Assembly (NCBI GenBank): GCA_018712805.1
Contig: DVGI01000009.1
Location: 1-64,000, forward strand
DNA from: Candidatus Fimenecus excrementavium
GTDB taxonomy: Bacteria > Bacillota > Clostridia > Oscillospirales > Acutalibacteraceae
DNA: 64,000 bases
Reading direction: 5' to 3'
Every line of letters starts with the position of its first letter. Position 1 is the stretch's first letter. Of this stretch, positions 23,882 through 31,745 are shown in pieces. The notes beneath the pieces were generated by a model. The model had not been told where the DNA came from. It made no database searches and was given only the letters and a program-made list of their open reading frames with translations. Both the position numbers and the translations under genes were made by a program.

Positions 23882-23910
23882 TTGATATATCAGAACCCTT
23901 CGCTTATAAT
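23882..23910 (+). promoter_or_regulatory. Promoter of tandem flavodoxin genes
   Basis: TTGATA (23882-23887), 17 bases, TATAAT (23905-23910). A second TATAAT at 23868-23873 lacks a good -35. Confidence 0.78.
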
Positions 23911-23960
23911 GTAAGTGCAGTCAGAAACGAAAAAATGTTCTGACCGTACTTGCTTTTTAT
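23911..23960 (+). promoter_or_regulatory. Leader hairpin (possible attenuator) before flavodoxin genes
   Basis: A 16-base-pair stem with one mismatch pairs 23911-23926 with 23938-23953 and is followed by CTTTTTAT, just before the ribosome binding site of the flavodoxin gene. It resembles an intrinsic terminator placed in the leader. With the promoter at 23882-23910 transcription would start inside the 5' arm, so the full hairpin forms only on transcripts from further upstream. Confidence 0.55.
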
Positions 23961-23979
23961 AAAAGAACGGAGGGTAACC

Positions 23980-24642
23980 ATGCAAAAAATGACAGCCGTT
24001 TTACTGGCATTTGTTTTGGCGTTCTCCCTTGCCTCTTGCACCGGCGGTGAACCGACCGACCGGGCGTCAGTCGGGGCAAACGCGTCAACAAGCGCGGAAA
24101 GTGTCTCTGCAGCAACGGAAAGCAAAGAAACTGAAAATGACGCGGGAGAGCAAAAGGTTTTGGTGGCTTATTTTTCCGCCACCGGCACAACAAAAGGCGT
24201 TGCCCAGCAAATCGCCGACGGGCTATCCTGTGACCTTTATGAAATTACGCCGCAAGACCCCTACACTGACGCGGATTTGAATTACAGCGACACAAGCAGC
24301 CGAACCACCTCGGAAATGAACGATGAAAATGCACGCCCTGCCATTTCCGGCGCGGTTTCTAATATGGCGCAATACGACGTGGTGTTCCTCGGTTATCCGA
24401 TTTGGTGGGGCGAAGCGCCCAGAATCATCAGCACATTTTTAGAAAGCTATGATTTTACCGGCAAAACGATTGTGCCGTTCTGCACGTCGGGCAGCAGCGG
24501 GATTTCATCTAGCGTATCCTCTTTAAAGCCTTTGACAAGCGGTGCAACCTGGCTTGAAGGTCAGCGCTTCGGCGGCGGTGTTTCGGACGAGACGGTTATG
24601 GAATGGGTCCGCAGCCTCAACTTGGCACCGGACACGCAATAA
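23980..24642 (+). CDS. Exported flavodoxin lipoprotein
   Basis: A 220-residue protein with a lipoprotein signal peptide (lipobox SLASC, Cys20), a Ser/Thr/Glu-rich spacer to about residue 46, and a full flavodoxin domain. KVLVAYFSATGTTKGVA is the FMN phosphate loop, VFLGYPIWWGEAPR the flavin-stacking loop with Trp, and VPFCTSGSSGI the third contact. The domain is like the cytoplasmic flavodoxin encoded next to it. A flavodoxin anchored outside the membrane would point to extracytoplasmic electron transfer. The ATG at 23980 has GGAGGG upstream. Confidence 0.92.
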   Translation: MQKMTAVLLAFVLAFSLASCTGGEPTDRASVGANASTSAESVSAATESKETENDAGEQKVLVAYFSATGTTKGVAQQIADGLSCDLYEITPQDPYTDADLNYSDTSSRTTSEMNDENARPAISGAVSNMAQYDVVFLGYPIWWGEAPRIISTFLESYDFTGKTIVPFCTSGSSGISSSVSSLKPLTSGATWLEGQRFGGGVSDETVMEWVRSLNLAPDTQ

Positions 24643-24676
24643 ACAGAGAAAAATTTTGAAAAAGGAGCATATGATT

Positions 24677-25156
24677 ATGAAAAAAGCATTGGTAGCCTAT
24701 TTCAGCGCAAGCGGCGTAACGGCGAAAGCTGCCGAAACGCTCGCGCAGGCGGTAAACGCCGATTTATATGAAATTCAGCCGGAAAAGCCTTATACCCGCG
24801 CGGATTTGGACTGGACGAACCGGCAAAGCCGCAGTTCCGTGGAAATGCGCGACCCCGATTCGCGTCCGGCCTTTTTCAAACGCCCGCTGGATTTAGAAGC
24901 GTATGACGTGGTTTTTGTCGGTTTTCCGATTTGGTGGTATGTCGCGCCGACGATTATCAACACCTTTTTGGAAAGCTATGATTTTTCCGGCAAAACGATT
25001 GTGCCGTTTGCCACCTCCGGCGGGAGCGGTATGGGTAAAACCAACGAGAAACTGGCGCCGAGCTGCCCGGGTGCAAAGCTGCTTTCCGGCAAGGTATTCC
25101 GCGGCGCTGTGTCCAAAGCAGATTTGCAGGCGTGGGCGGATTCTTTACAAGTTTAA
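24677..25156 (+). CDS. Flavodoxin
   Basis: A 159-residue cytoplasmic flavodoxin with no signal peptide: ALVAYFSASGVTAKAAETLA, then VVFVGFPIWWYVAPTII and IVPFATSGGSGMG. It is closely similar to the flavodoxin part of the exported protein 34 bases upstream, which suggests local duplication with one copy given an export signal. Motifs such as YEIQPEKPYTRADLDWTNRQ are usual in the long-chain Clostridia flavodoxin group, often annotated as reductases of quinones or as stress electron carriers. The ATG at 24677 has AAAGGAG nine bases upstream. Confidence 0.93.
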   Translation: MKKALVAYFSASGVTAKAAETLAQAVNADLYEIQPEKPYTRADLDWTNRQSRSSVEMRDPDSRPAFFKRPLDLEAYDVVFVGFPIWWYVAPTIINTFLESYDFSGKTIVPFATSGGSGMGKTNEKLAPSCPGAKLLSGKVFRGAVSKADLQAWADSLQV

Positions 25157-25237
25157 ACGGCATTTGCCGCCGGCTGCCTTTAGAGCAAAGGAAACAGAAG
25201 AAACTGCAAAATAGCACAACAAATGAAAAGACAAGAA

Positions 25238-25267
25238 AAAAGAGAGAAGTCAAAACTTCTCTCTTTT
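25238..25267. terminator. Bidirectional terminator
   Basis: AAAAGAGAGAAGT / ACTTCTCTCTTTT around CAAA, between the convergent flavodoxin and GtrA-like genes. Confidence 0.88.
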
Positions 25268-25290
25268 CTATGTTTTAAATTAGAGGCTGC

Positions 25291-25830
25291 TTATTTGGTT
25301 TCTTTGGCTTCTTCTTTGTCTTCTTTTTTCTTGTGGAACAGAAGTTTATCCACCGGGAAGTAAAGGAAGAACTGAATTGCGCCGCAAACCGCACCGGAAA
25401 TGGAAATCGCCGCGTTTTCGCCGACATAACCGGTGAAGAAGTTAATCAGCGTCGGAGAAAGCCAAGCCGAGAAGCAAATGAGCGCGATGGTGAACACGAT
25501 GTAAATGGGCAGCGTCACCGCAATGTTTGCGCTGGAATTGAAGGTCTTTTCACGGTTGATAAAGAACGAAACAATCTGCGCAATGATGTTGCTGACGTTG
25601 GCGGCAATGAAAATTCCAAGCCCGGTTTCGGCGGTGGATTTAAAAAGTCCCCAGTCGAAAGACTGATGCAGAAATGCGTCGGTCATCGGAAGCTTGATGA
25701 GCAACGGCAGGAACGTCTGAATGACGAATGCGCCGAGGCTTACCACAATGAATTTCACGAATTGCCACAGGGTTTCAATCCCCTTGCCTTTGCCTGCGGC
25801 GGCTTTGTCGATGTCGTTAAGTTTTGCCAT
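25291..25830 (-). CDS. GtrA-like membrane protein
   Basis: A 179-residue protein with four predicted membrane helices, fitting the GtrA family. These proteins help flip lipid-linked sugars during surface polysaccharide or O-antigen glucosylation. WQFVKFIVVSLGAFVIQTFL starts the domain, NIIAQIVSFFINREKTF carries the typical family motif before the third helix, and the C-terminus is rich in Lys/Glu. No glycosyltransferase lies next to it. The ATG at 25830 has AAGGGG upstream. Confidence 0.83.
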   Translation of the reverse strand: MAKLNDIDKAAAGKGKGIETLWQFVKFIVVSLGAFVIQTFLPLLIKLPMTDAFLHQSFDWGLFKSTAETGLGIFIAANVSNIIAQIVSFFINREKTFNSSANIAVTLPIYIVFTIALICFSAWLSPTLINFFTGYVGENAAISISGAVCGAIQFFLYFPVDKLLFHKKKEDKEEAKETK

Positions 25831-25906
25831 ACATAATCCCCTTATCTTAAGAAATTATGCTTATTTTATCACGCGCAATTTTGGAAAGCAAGAGATATAG
25901 TGAATA

Positions 25907-25947
25907 AAATTCCTTTTGGAATTTATGAACATTCCACAAAAGAATGT
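25907..25947. other. Two small hairpins between divergent genes
   Basis: AAATTCC-TTTT-GGAATTT (25907-25924) and ACATTC-CACAAAA-GAATGT (25929-25947) lie between the GtrA-like gene and tcdA. They are AT-rich and could be protein sites; no function is assigned. The rest of 25831-26056 holds only the tcdA promoter. Confidence 0.4.
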
Positions 25948-25995
25948 GCATAGATTTGTGAAACATTTAACAAGCTGTAAAAGCGGTGTTTGGGA

Positions 25996-26023
25996 TTGAA
26001 AAAATCAGATTATTTAGTATAAT
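25996..26023 (+). promoter_or_regulatory. Promoter of tcdA
   Basis: TTGAAA (25996-26001), 16 bases, TATAAT (26018-26023). Confidence 0.8.
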
Positions 26024-26056
26024 AAAATTTATCGAAACTTTCCGGCGGAGGCAGTT

Positions 26057-26755
26057 ATGGAAAATGCATTTCAAAGAACGGCGAGCCTGTTCGGCGAAGA
26101 CACAATGCGTCGCTTTTTTGCAGCGCGTGTCGCCGTGTTCGGTGTCGGCGGCGTCGGCGGTTACGTTTGTGAAGCGCTCGCGCGAAGCGGCATTGGAGCG
26201 CTCGACTTAATCGACAACGACGAAGTCCACGAAAGCAATTTAAACCGCCAAATTGTTGCGCTGCACTCGACGCTCGGGCAAGATAAAGTCGACGTGATGC
26301 GTGCGCGGATTTTAGACATCAACCCGCAAGCGCAGGTCACGGTACACAAAACTTTTTTCCTGCCGGAAAACGCCGACGACTTTGATTTTTCCGCCTATGA
26401 TTATGTCGTCGACTGTGTGGATACGGTCGCCGCAAAAGTGGAACTTGCCGTGCGCTGTTCTGACGCCGGAACGCCGCTGATTTCGGCAATGGGGGCGGGG
26501 AATAAACTTTACCCCGAACGCTTCGAAGTGGCGGATATTTTTGACACCAGCGTTTGCCCGCTGGCAAGAGCGATGCGCGCGCAGCTTCGCAAACGGGGCG
26601 TAAAAAAACTTAAAGTGGTGTATTCCAAAGAAGAACCGATTACGCCGCAGGGCGTCGAAGGACGCGTCCCGGGCAGCACGGCGTTTACCCCGTCAACTGC
26701 CGGATTGATTTTAGCCGGAGCAGTGCTTCGCGACCTTGCCGGCATAAACAGATAA
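26057..26755 (+). CDS. tcdA: tRNA threonylcarbamoyladenosine dehydratase
   Basis: An E1/ThiF-like enzyme that uses ATP to cyclise t6A at position 37 of ANN-decoding tRNAs to the ct6A form. The 232 residues show AVFGVGGVGGYVCEALARSG (nucleotide loop), IDNDEVHESNLNRQ with the catalytic Arg/Asp region, and YVVDCVDTVAAK. GEGRVPGSTAFTPS-like residues near the end are typical of TcdA/YgdL. The length is slightly under the E. coli protein. GGAGG precedes the ATG. It is probably cotranscribed with the aldo/keto reductase 25 bases downstream. Confidence 0.93.
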   Translation: MENAFQRTASLFGEDTMRRFFAARVAVFGVGGVGGYVCEALARSGIGALDLIDNDEVHESNLNRQIVALHSTLGQDKVDVMRARILDINPQAQVTVHKTFFLPENADDFDFSAYDYVVDCVDTVAAKVELAVRCSDAGTPLISAMGAGNKLYPERFEVADIFDTSVCPLARAMRAQLRKRGVKKLKVVYSKEEPITPQGVEGRVPGSTAFTPSTAGLILAGAVLRDLAGINR

Positions 26756-26780
26756 TACAACCCAAAAAAGAGGGATAGTT

Positions 26781-27905
26781 ATGCAATATCGTGAATTCGG
26801 AAAAACCGGTGAAAAGGTGTCCGCTTTGGGCTTCGGCTGTATGCGCCTGCCCACGCTCGGCAATCTGACCCGCAGCATTGACGAGCCGCAGGCGGTCCGC
26901 ATGATTCGCAACGGCATCGACAACGGCATTAACTATATTGATACGGCGTTTTTCTACCACGAGGGCCGAAGCGAAGGCTTGGTCGGCAAAGCGCTCGAAA
27001 ACGGCTACCGCAACAAGGTTTTGCTTGCAACCAAATCGCCGTTTACGGGTTTTAAACTCGGCGTGGAGTTTGACCGCATTTTGGATACCCAGCTCAAACG
27101 GCTGAAAACCGACCATATCGACATGTATTTGCTGCACGCCGCGAACCTCAAAGCGTGGAAAAATTCGGCGCTGAAATTCGATTTGCTTTCCAAAATGGAG
27201 CGTGCCCGCGAACAGGGCAAAATCCGTTATATCGGCTTTTCATTCCACGACAATTTGGACGCATTTATGACGATTTTAAACGGCTATGACCACTGGGATT
27301 TCTGCCAGATTCAATACAATTATGTCGACGTCGACCACCAGGCGGGCACCAAGGGCTTAGAAGCCGCGGCCGCCAAAGGGCTCGGCGTGATCGTTATGGA
27401 ACCTCTGCTCGGCGGCAAGCTGGCTTCACCCACCGACAATGTCCGCGCAGCGCTCCCCGCGGGCGTTTCTCCGGTGCAGGCGGCGCTTGACTTCGTTTGG
27501 GATCGCCCGGAAGTAAGTCTTTTGCTCAGCGGCATGGGCAGCGCGCAGCAGGTTGAGGACAATATCCGCTACGCGAGCGAAAGCCGCCCCGGCAAGCTGA
27601 CCGCAGAACAGAAAGCCTGCTACATAAAAGCGAAAACCGTGTTTGAACATTCCGCGCGGGTTAACTGCACCCATTGCGAATATTGCATGCCCTGTCCCGC
27701 CGGCGTGGAAATCCCCGAAATTTTCGCGCAGTACAACAAAAGCGTGACCGATGCCGACGCGGCGAAAAAGCAATATAAGAAAATCAAAGGCACGGTGCAG
27801 AAATGCGTTTCCTGCGGGCAGTGTGAAAATAAGTGCCCCCAACAGCTGCCCATTCGCGAACTTCTGCATGAAGCCGACGCCTTTTTTAAGGAGAAGAAAG
27901 CATGA
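26781..27905 (+). CDS. Aldo/keto reductase with C-terminal 4Fe-4S ferredoxin domain
   Basis: A 374-residue protein of the iron-sulfur aldo/keto reductase group. The barrel begins YREFGKTGEKVSALGFGCMR. It carries IDTAFFYHEGRSEGLVGKAL with the catalytic Asp and Tyr, and LATKSP with the Lys. DHIDMYLLHA and SGMGSAQQVEDNIRYA follow. From about residue 297 a ferredoxin-like end has CTHCEYCMPCPAGVEIP and then CVSCGQCENKCPQQLPI, for one or two clusters. The substrate is unknown; the fusion suggests a ferredoxin-type electron input rather than NADPH alone. The ATG follows GAGGGA. Confidence 0.92.
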   Translation: MQYREFGKTGEKVSALGFGCMRLPTLGNLTRSIDEPQAVRMIRNGIDNGINYIDTAFFYHEGRSEGLVGKALENGYRNKVLLATKSPFTGFKLGVEFDRILDTQLKRLKTDHIDMYLLHAANLKAWKNSALKFDLLSKMERAREQGKIRYIGFSFHDNLDAFMTILNGYDHWDFCQIQYNYVDVDHQAGTKGLEAAAAKGLGVIVMEPLLGGKLASPTDNVRAALPAGVSPVQAALDFVWDRPEVSLLLSGMGSAQQVEDNIRYASESRPGKLTAEQKACYIKAKTVFEHSARVNCTHCEYCMPCPAGVEIPEIFAQYNKSVTDADAAKKQYKKIKGTVQKCVSCGQCENKCPQQLPIRELLHEADAFFKEKKA

Positions 27906-28480
27906 CAGACGCCGTTCGACTGAAAACACGCTCGGCGGCACGCCGGGTTTCTCTTTCGGCGGTGATTTGCGCGCTTTCCGTCATCACCCCGCAAATTTTC
28001 CACTTGGTCGGCGGCCAGGTGGCGGGCAACGCCTTTCTGCCGATGCATATTCCCGTTTTACTGGGCGGCTTTTTGCTCCCGCCCGGTGCTGCAATGGTTT
28101 GCGGTGCGCTCTCGCCCGTGCTCAGCTTCTTTTTGACCGGTATGCCCGCTATGCCGCGGCTTATCTTTATGGTCTTGGAGCTTGGCGCTTACGGCTTTTT
28201 TGCTTCGCTGTTTGCGCGCAAACTTCACTTACCGACCTTTTTAAGCCTTGTGCTTTCCATGCTCTGCGGCAGAGCGGTCTATTTTGTCAGCGTTGTAGCG
28301 GTGCTTCATGTTTTGCATTTGCAGATTCCCGGCATGACCTCCGCCGCGGCGGCGGTTTGGGCGGCGGTAAGCACCGGCGTTCCCGGCATTCTTTTACAGT
28401 TGGTTTTGATTCCGGTCTTGGTGGCCGCATTAAAAAAGGCAGGTTTGATTCCCCGTGACAAAAGAACTCGAAAATTGTAA
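27902..28480 (+). CDS. ECF transporter S component family protein
   Basis: A 192-residue membrane protein with about six helices, similar to the substrate-binding S components of energy-coupling factor vitamin transporters. AARRVSLSAVICALSVITPQ at the N-terminus and MHIPVLLGGFLLPPGAAMVCG, with PMPAMPRLIFMVLELGAYG-like residues, resemble the BioY/FolT/PanT-type fold. The vitamin is not predictable, and no riboswitch lies upstream. It starts within the stop of the aldo/keto reductase gene (ATGA). The EcfA and EcfT partners are not in the window. Confidence 0.85.
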   Translation: MTDAVRLKTRSAARRVSLSAVICALSVITPQIFHLVGGQVAGNAFLPMHIPVLLGGFLLPPGAAMVCGALSPVLSFFLTGMPAMPRLIFMVLELGAYGFFASLFARKLHLPTFLSLVLSMLCGRAVYFVSVVAVLHVLHLQIPGMTSAAAAVWAAVSTGVPGILLQLVLIPVLVAALKKAGLIPRDKRTRKL

Positions 28481-28886
28481 ACAAAAGCGCATAGAAGGCG
28501 GGCACACCTGCGTGGCGCAAAACGACACGGAATTGCGCACAGACGACCGGCGCGGGATTTTGCCGCTGATGCAGTGGCTTTCCGACGGCGAATTTTTGCG
28601 CGGTGCGGTCGTGGCGGATAAAGTTATCGGCAAAGCGGCGGCGTTTTTGCTCGTCTTGGGTGGCGTGCGTGAAGTGTTTGCCGGCGTCATCAGCATTCCG
28701 GCGGCGGAGGTTCTCGAAAACGCAGGGATACCGTATACTTTCGAGAAAAAAGTGCAAAATGTTGAGAACCGGCGCCACGACGGCATTTGCCCGATGGAGA
28801 GCGCCGTCTTAAAAACTGAGGACCCGCAAGAGGCATTTTCGATTTTAGAAAAAAAGTGTGCCGAGTTTCAAGAAAAAAAGTATTGA
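28455..28886 (+). CDS. DUF1893 domain-containing protein
   Basis: A 143-residue protein fitting DUF1893 (the TM1506-like deaminase fold). RGILPLMQWLSDGEFLRGAV is followed by ADKVIGKAAAFLLVLGGVRE, the most conserved segment, and later NRRHDGICPMESAVL. It lacks the usual His-Cys-Cys zinc set of active deaminases as a visible motif, so its activity is unclear. It starts at a GTG at 28455, which overlaps the S-component gene by 26 bases. The ribosome binding site is weak (AGG eleven bases upstream), which points to coupled translation. Confidence 0.85.
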   Translation: MTKELENCKQKRIEGGHTCVAQNDTELRTDDRRGILPLMQWLSDGEFLRGAVVADKVIGKAAAFLLVLGGVREVFAGVISIPAAEVLENAGIPYTFEKKVQNVENRRHDGICPMESAVLKTEDPQEAFSILEKKCAEFQEKKY

Positions 28887-28911
28887 CAAGCCCCGCGCTT
28901 TATATTATAAT
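28883..28911 (+). promoter_or_regulatory. Consensus promoter of tRNA operon
   Basis: TTGACA (28883-28888), 17 bases, TATAAT (28906-28911). Its -35 overlaps the stop codon of the DUF1893 gene. A short AGCCGC / GCGGCT hairpin lies between promoter and the first tRNA. Confidence 0.93.
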
Positions 28912-28940
28912 AGCAAAGCCGCAGAAAAAGCGGCTGACAT

Positions 28941-29017
28941 GGCGGCATAGCTTAGTTGGCTAGAGCGTCCGGTTCATACCCGGAAGGTCACAGGTTCAAG
29001 TCCCGTTGCCGCTACCA
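28941..29017 (+). tRNA. tRNA-Met (CAT)
   Basis: A 77-base cloverleaf including an encoded CCA end. The acceptor GGCGGCA pairs with TGCCGCT (one G-U), the D arm is AGCTTAGTTGGCTAGAGC, and the anticodon loop TTCATAC with CAT at 28975-28977 sits in a TCCGG/CCGGA stem. The T loop is GGTTCAAGTCC. The anticodon stem fits elongator Met better than the initiator (no GGG/CCC run). A lysidine-modified tRNA-Ile cannot be fully excluded. Confidence 0.95.
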
Positions 29018-29043
29018 AAAGCGGCGCGCAGTCGCCGCAATAA

Positions 29044-29118
29044 GGCCCGGTGGTCAAGCGGTTAAGACACCGCCCTTTCACGGCGGTAACACGAGTTCGA
29101 TTCTCGTCCGGGTCACCA
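29044..29118 (+). tRNA. tRNA-Glu (TTC)
   Basis: A 75-base cloverleaf including CCA. The acceptor GGCCCGG pairs with CCGGGTC, the anticodon arm CCGCC-CTTTCAC-GGCGG carries TTC, and the T arm is CGAGTTCGATTCTCG. It lies 26 bases after tRNA-Met in the same transcript. Confidence 0.96.
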
Positions 29119-29124
29119 CAAGAG

Positions 29125-29156
29125 AAAATCTCATTGCGTTTGCAATGAGATTTTTT
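29125..29156 (+). terminator. Terminator of tRNA operon
   Basis: AAAATCTCATTGC / GCAATGAGA with a four-base loop, followed by a run of six T. Confidence 0.93.
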
Positions 29157-29202
29157 CAATGTCAAAAACAGTTTGGCAACTTTACAAGAAGGACGGATTA
29201 TT

Positions 29203-29934
29203 TTGCAACCCCAGGCTTCTTACATAAACAGCTTTCGACGCGGCTTAAAAGACGGCGTCCCGATTGCGCTCGGCTATTTGTCTGTGTCGTTCACGTTCGG
29301 CATGATGGCGGTTTCGGGCGGGCTTCCCGTTTCCGTTGCCGTGGCGATTTCGATGACCAACCTAACCTCCGCCGGTCAGTTTGCGGGGCTTTCCCTTTTG
29401 TTTGCGGGCGGCGGCTATTTTGAAATGGCGCTGACCCAGTTTGTGATTAATCTGCGTTATTCGCTGATGTCCGTTTCGCTTTCACAGAAGTTCCACAAAA
29501 GCGTGACGCTTTTAGAGCGCCTTTTGATTGCGTTCGGCAATACCGATGAGATATTTGCCGTTGCAAGCGGGCAAAAAGGCGAGGTCGGCGCAAAATATAT
29601 GTTCGGGCTTATCTCCCTGCCTTATGTCGGTTGGGCGCTCGGCACGTTTATCGGCGCCGCCGCAAGCGCACTTTTGCCCGAAAGCGTTCGTTCGGCTTTG
29701 GGCATTGCCATTTACGGGATGTTCCTTGCAATTTTCGTGCCGCCGATGAAAAAGTCTAAAGCGGTTTTGACCGTGGTGCTTTTGTCTGCCGGTTTGAGCT
29801 GCGCGTTTACCTATCTTCCGGGGCTCAACCGCGTTTCCTCCGGCTTTGTGATTATCATTTGCGCGGTGGTTGCCGCGGCGGTCGGCGCGTGGATGCGCCC
29901 GATAAAAGAGCAGAAAGCGGGGGACGCGTCATGA
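29203..29934 (+). CDS. azlC: AzlC family branched-chain amino acid exporter subunit
   Basis: The larger subunit of the AzlCD exporter for branched-chain amino acids and analogues. The 243 residues form about seven predicted helices. FRRGLKDGVPIALGYLSVSF is the conserved start, with NLTSAGQFAGLSL and FVINLRYSLMSVSLSQKF, all typical of AzlC. I chose the TTG at 29203, which has AAGGA nine bases upstream; a TTG ten codons earlier lacks one. Its stop overlaps the azlD start. No LIV regulator or aminotransferase lies nearby. Confidence 0.9.
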   Translation: MQPQASYINSFRRGLKDGVPIALGYLSVSFTFGMMAVSGGLPVSVAVAISMTNLTSAGQFAGLSLLFAGGGYFEMALTQFVINLRYSLMSVSLSQKFHKSVTLLERLLIAFGNTDEIFAVASGQKGEVGAKYMFGLISLPYVGWALGTFIGAAASALLPESVRSALGIAIYGMFLAIFVPPMKKSKAVLTVVLLSAGLSCAFTYLPGLNRVSSGFVIIICAVVAAAVGAWMRPIKEQKAGDAS

Positions 29935-30248
29935 CGAAATACCTGCTTTTCCAGCTTGCAGTCATGGCGGGCGTTACGTATCTTGTGCGTATGGTGCCGC
30001 TGGTTATCTTTCGCAAGAAAATTGAAAACACGTTTATTCGTTCTTTTCTTTATTATATTCCCTACGCGGTGTTGGCCGCGATGACGTTTCCCGCGGTGTT
30101 TTCTTCCACGGGCGGCGGGATTTGGTCGGCGCTTGTCGGGCTTTTGGTTGCGCTGCTTTTGGCGTTCTTTGAAAAAGGATTGGTCACGGTTGCGCTGTGC
30201 GCCTGCGCCGCCGTGTTTTTAGCTGAGTGGATTCCGACCTTGTTTTAA
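29931..30248 (+). CDS. azlD: AzlD family transport subunit
   Basis: The small partner of AzlC, 105 residues with about four predicted helices. YLVRMVPLVIFRKKIENTFI near the N-terminus and FLYYIPYAVLAAMTFPAVF are AzlD hallmarks. The ATG overlaps the azlC stop (ATGA) and has GGGGGA upstream, so the two subunits are translated together. Confidence 0.92.
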   Translation: MTKYLLFQLAVMAGVTYLVRMVPLVIFRKKIENTFIRSFLYYIPYAVLAAMTFPAVFSSTGGGIWSALVGLLVALLLAFFEKGLVTVALCACAAVFLAEWIPTLF

Positions 30249-30253
30249 TGCAT

Positions 30254-30286
30254 AAAACCCCCTGTCCGCGGACAGGGGGTTTGTTT
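30254..30286. terminator. Bidirectional terminator
   Basis: AAAACCCCCTGTC-CGCG-GACAGGGGGTTTGTTTT lies between azlD and the convergent carboxypeptidase gene. Confidence 0.93.
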
Positions 30287-30295
30287 TATTTCAGA

Positions 30296-31648
30296 TTATT
30301 TAAAATTGCGGAAATGCCGAATGGTCTTCGGGTGTTTTCGACGCTTTTTTTCGCGGTTGTGTCGTATAATCAGCCCGATATAGATTGCCAAAACCAAAAT
30401 GACCAGCGCAAATACAATACAGAAGATTTTGGATTGAAATACGCTTTTGATTGCGTAACCGATATAGAGAATCACACTCATGTGCACGTCTTCGGCGGCG
30501 ACCAAATTCACAGTTGCAATCTCGTTGCCGGCGTAAAGGATTCTGGCTTTACCGAGCACGTCACCTTTTTTAATCGGTGCGTTCACGGGGTTCGGCGTTT
30601 CCGAGTCAATCACTTCCAGCATGACGCTGGTTTCGTCGTTTCCGACCGGCACAAGCGCGGTAACTTCGGTTTCCGGCACAAGGCGGATGTGGTCGACGTT
30701 CCACGAAAGGTTGACATCGAGCACCGTTGCGATTTGCGTCGGGTCGGCAACTTTCGTTAAGCGGATATTTTCAAAGACCCACTCAAAAATCTTTTTGCAT
30801 TCCAAAAACGCGCAGTTGTCGGGGTTGCCGTCGCCGGTGACGTCCTCCTCCGGCGCACCCATGACAATCGCGAGGTAATTGTAGCCGTCTTTGCTGGCGG
30901 TCGAAATGATGCAGCGCCCCGCGTTCGAGGTCGTGCCGGTTTTGACGCCGCTTGCGTATTTATAATAATAAGTTTTAAAGTTCGGGTTAATCATCCAGTC
31001 GGTCGAAAGCAGGTTGCGCTCCGGGTTTTTGTTGGTTGCCGGAAGCTTGTAGCTTACTGTATTCGTAATCTCCGAAAACAACGGGAGTTTGAGTGCGTAC
31101 TGCGTGATAATCGCAAGGTCGTTTGCCGTGGTGTAATGCCCCTCGGCGTCGAGCCCGTGGGGGTTCATGTAGTGGGTGTTTTTGCAGCCGATTTTTTGAA
31201 CAAACTCGTTCATCATATCCACAAATTTCGAAACGCTGCCGCCGCCGACGTAATCCGCCAAAATGACCGCCGCTTCGTTGGCGCTTTTGACAAGCAGGCA
31301 GTAAAGCAGGTTGCGAATGGAAATCTGTTCGCCGGGCATGAGGCCCGCGGTGGAGCTGTTCGTACCGCTGATTGCGTCAATCGACGACTGTTTGACGGTA
31401 ATCACTTCGTCGAGATTTTTACAGTTCTCGAGCACCAAAATCGCGGTTGTGATTTTAGTAAGCGACGCGGGCGCGGCTTTTTGGTCGGCATTTTTGTCGA
31501 AGATGACCGCCCCGTTGTCGAGGCTCATCAAAAGGACAATATTGGCGCTTGTGTCGAGTTCTGAATTATAGGATGCCGCACTGTGCACCATACAAAGCGG
31601 CGAGAGCAGCAGCAAAACTGTAAGAAAAAGAGAAATTGCTCTTTTCAA
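30296..31648 (-). CDS. D-alanyl-D-alanine carboxypeptidase (PBP5/DacF-like)
   Basis: A serine-type penicillin-binding enzyme that trims the terminal D-Ala of peptidoglycan stem peptides. The 450-residue product has a signal peptide (cleavage near residue 25). The three penicillin-fold motifs are present: SLTK (Ser62, Lys65), SAN (122-124) and KTG (236-238). A C-terminal beta domain and one membrane helix (about 405-428) before a basic tail complete the protein. PBP5 proteins usually end in an amphipathic helix, so the full helix here is a small difference. The TTG at 31648 has GGGGG seven bases upstream and is the best start. Confidence 0.94.
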   Translation of the reverse strand: MKRAISLFLTVLLLLSPLCMVHSAASYNSELDTSANIVLLMSLDNGAVIFDKNADQKAAPASLTKITTAILVLENCKNLDEVITVKQSSIDAISGTNSSTAGLMPGEQISIRNLLYCLLVKSANEAAVILADYVGGGSVSKFVDMMNEFVQKIGCKNTHYMNPHGLDAEGHYTTANDLAIITQYALKLPLFSEITNTVSYKLPATNKNPERNLLSTDWMINPNFKTYYYKYASGVKTGTTSNAGRCIISTASKDGYNYLAIVMGAPEEDVTGDGNPDNCAFLECKKIFEWVFENIRLTKVADPTQIATVLDVNLSWNVDHIRLVPETEVTALVPVGNDETSVMLEVIDSETPNPVNAPIKKGDVLGKARILYAGNEIATVNLVAAEDVHMSVILYIGYAIKSVFQSKIFCIVFALVILVLAIYIGLIIRHNREKKRRKHPKTIRHFRNFK

Positions 31649-31691
31649 CGCGAATCCCCCTTGCAAAGAATCTGTAAAGCGTGTATACTCA

Positions 31692-31720
31692 AGTATAGCA
31701 AATTTTTGACACATTGGCAA
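31692..31720 (-). promoter_or_regulatory. Promoter of carboxypeptidase gene
   Basis: On the minus strand, TTGCCA (31715-31720), 17 bases, TATACT (31692-31697). Confidence 0.83.
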
Positions 31721-31745
31721 CAACATTTAGAGGATGTGAAAAATT

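Noticed and set aside
27890-27905. Vitamin riboswitch controlling the ECF S component
   Set aside because: The gene starts inside the preceding stop codon, so there is no leader to hold one.
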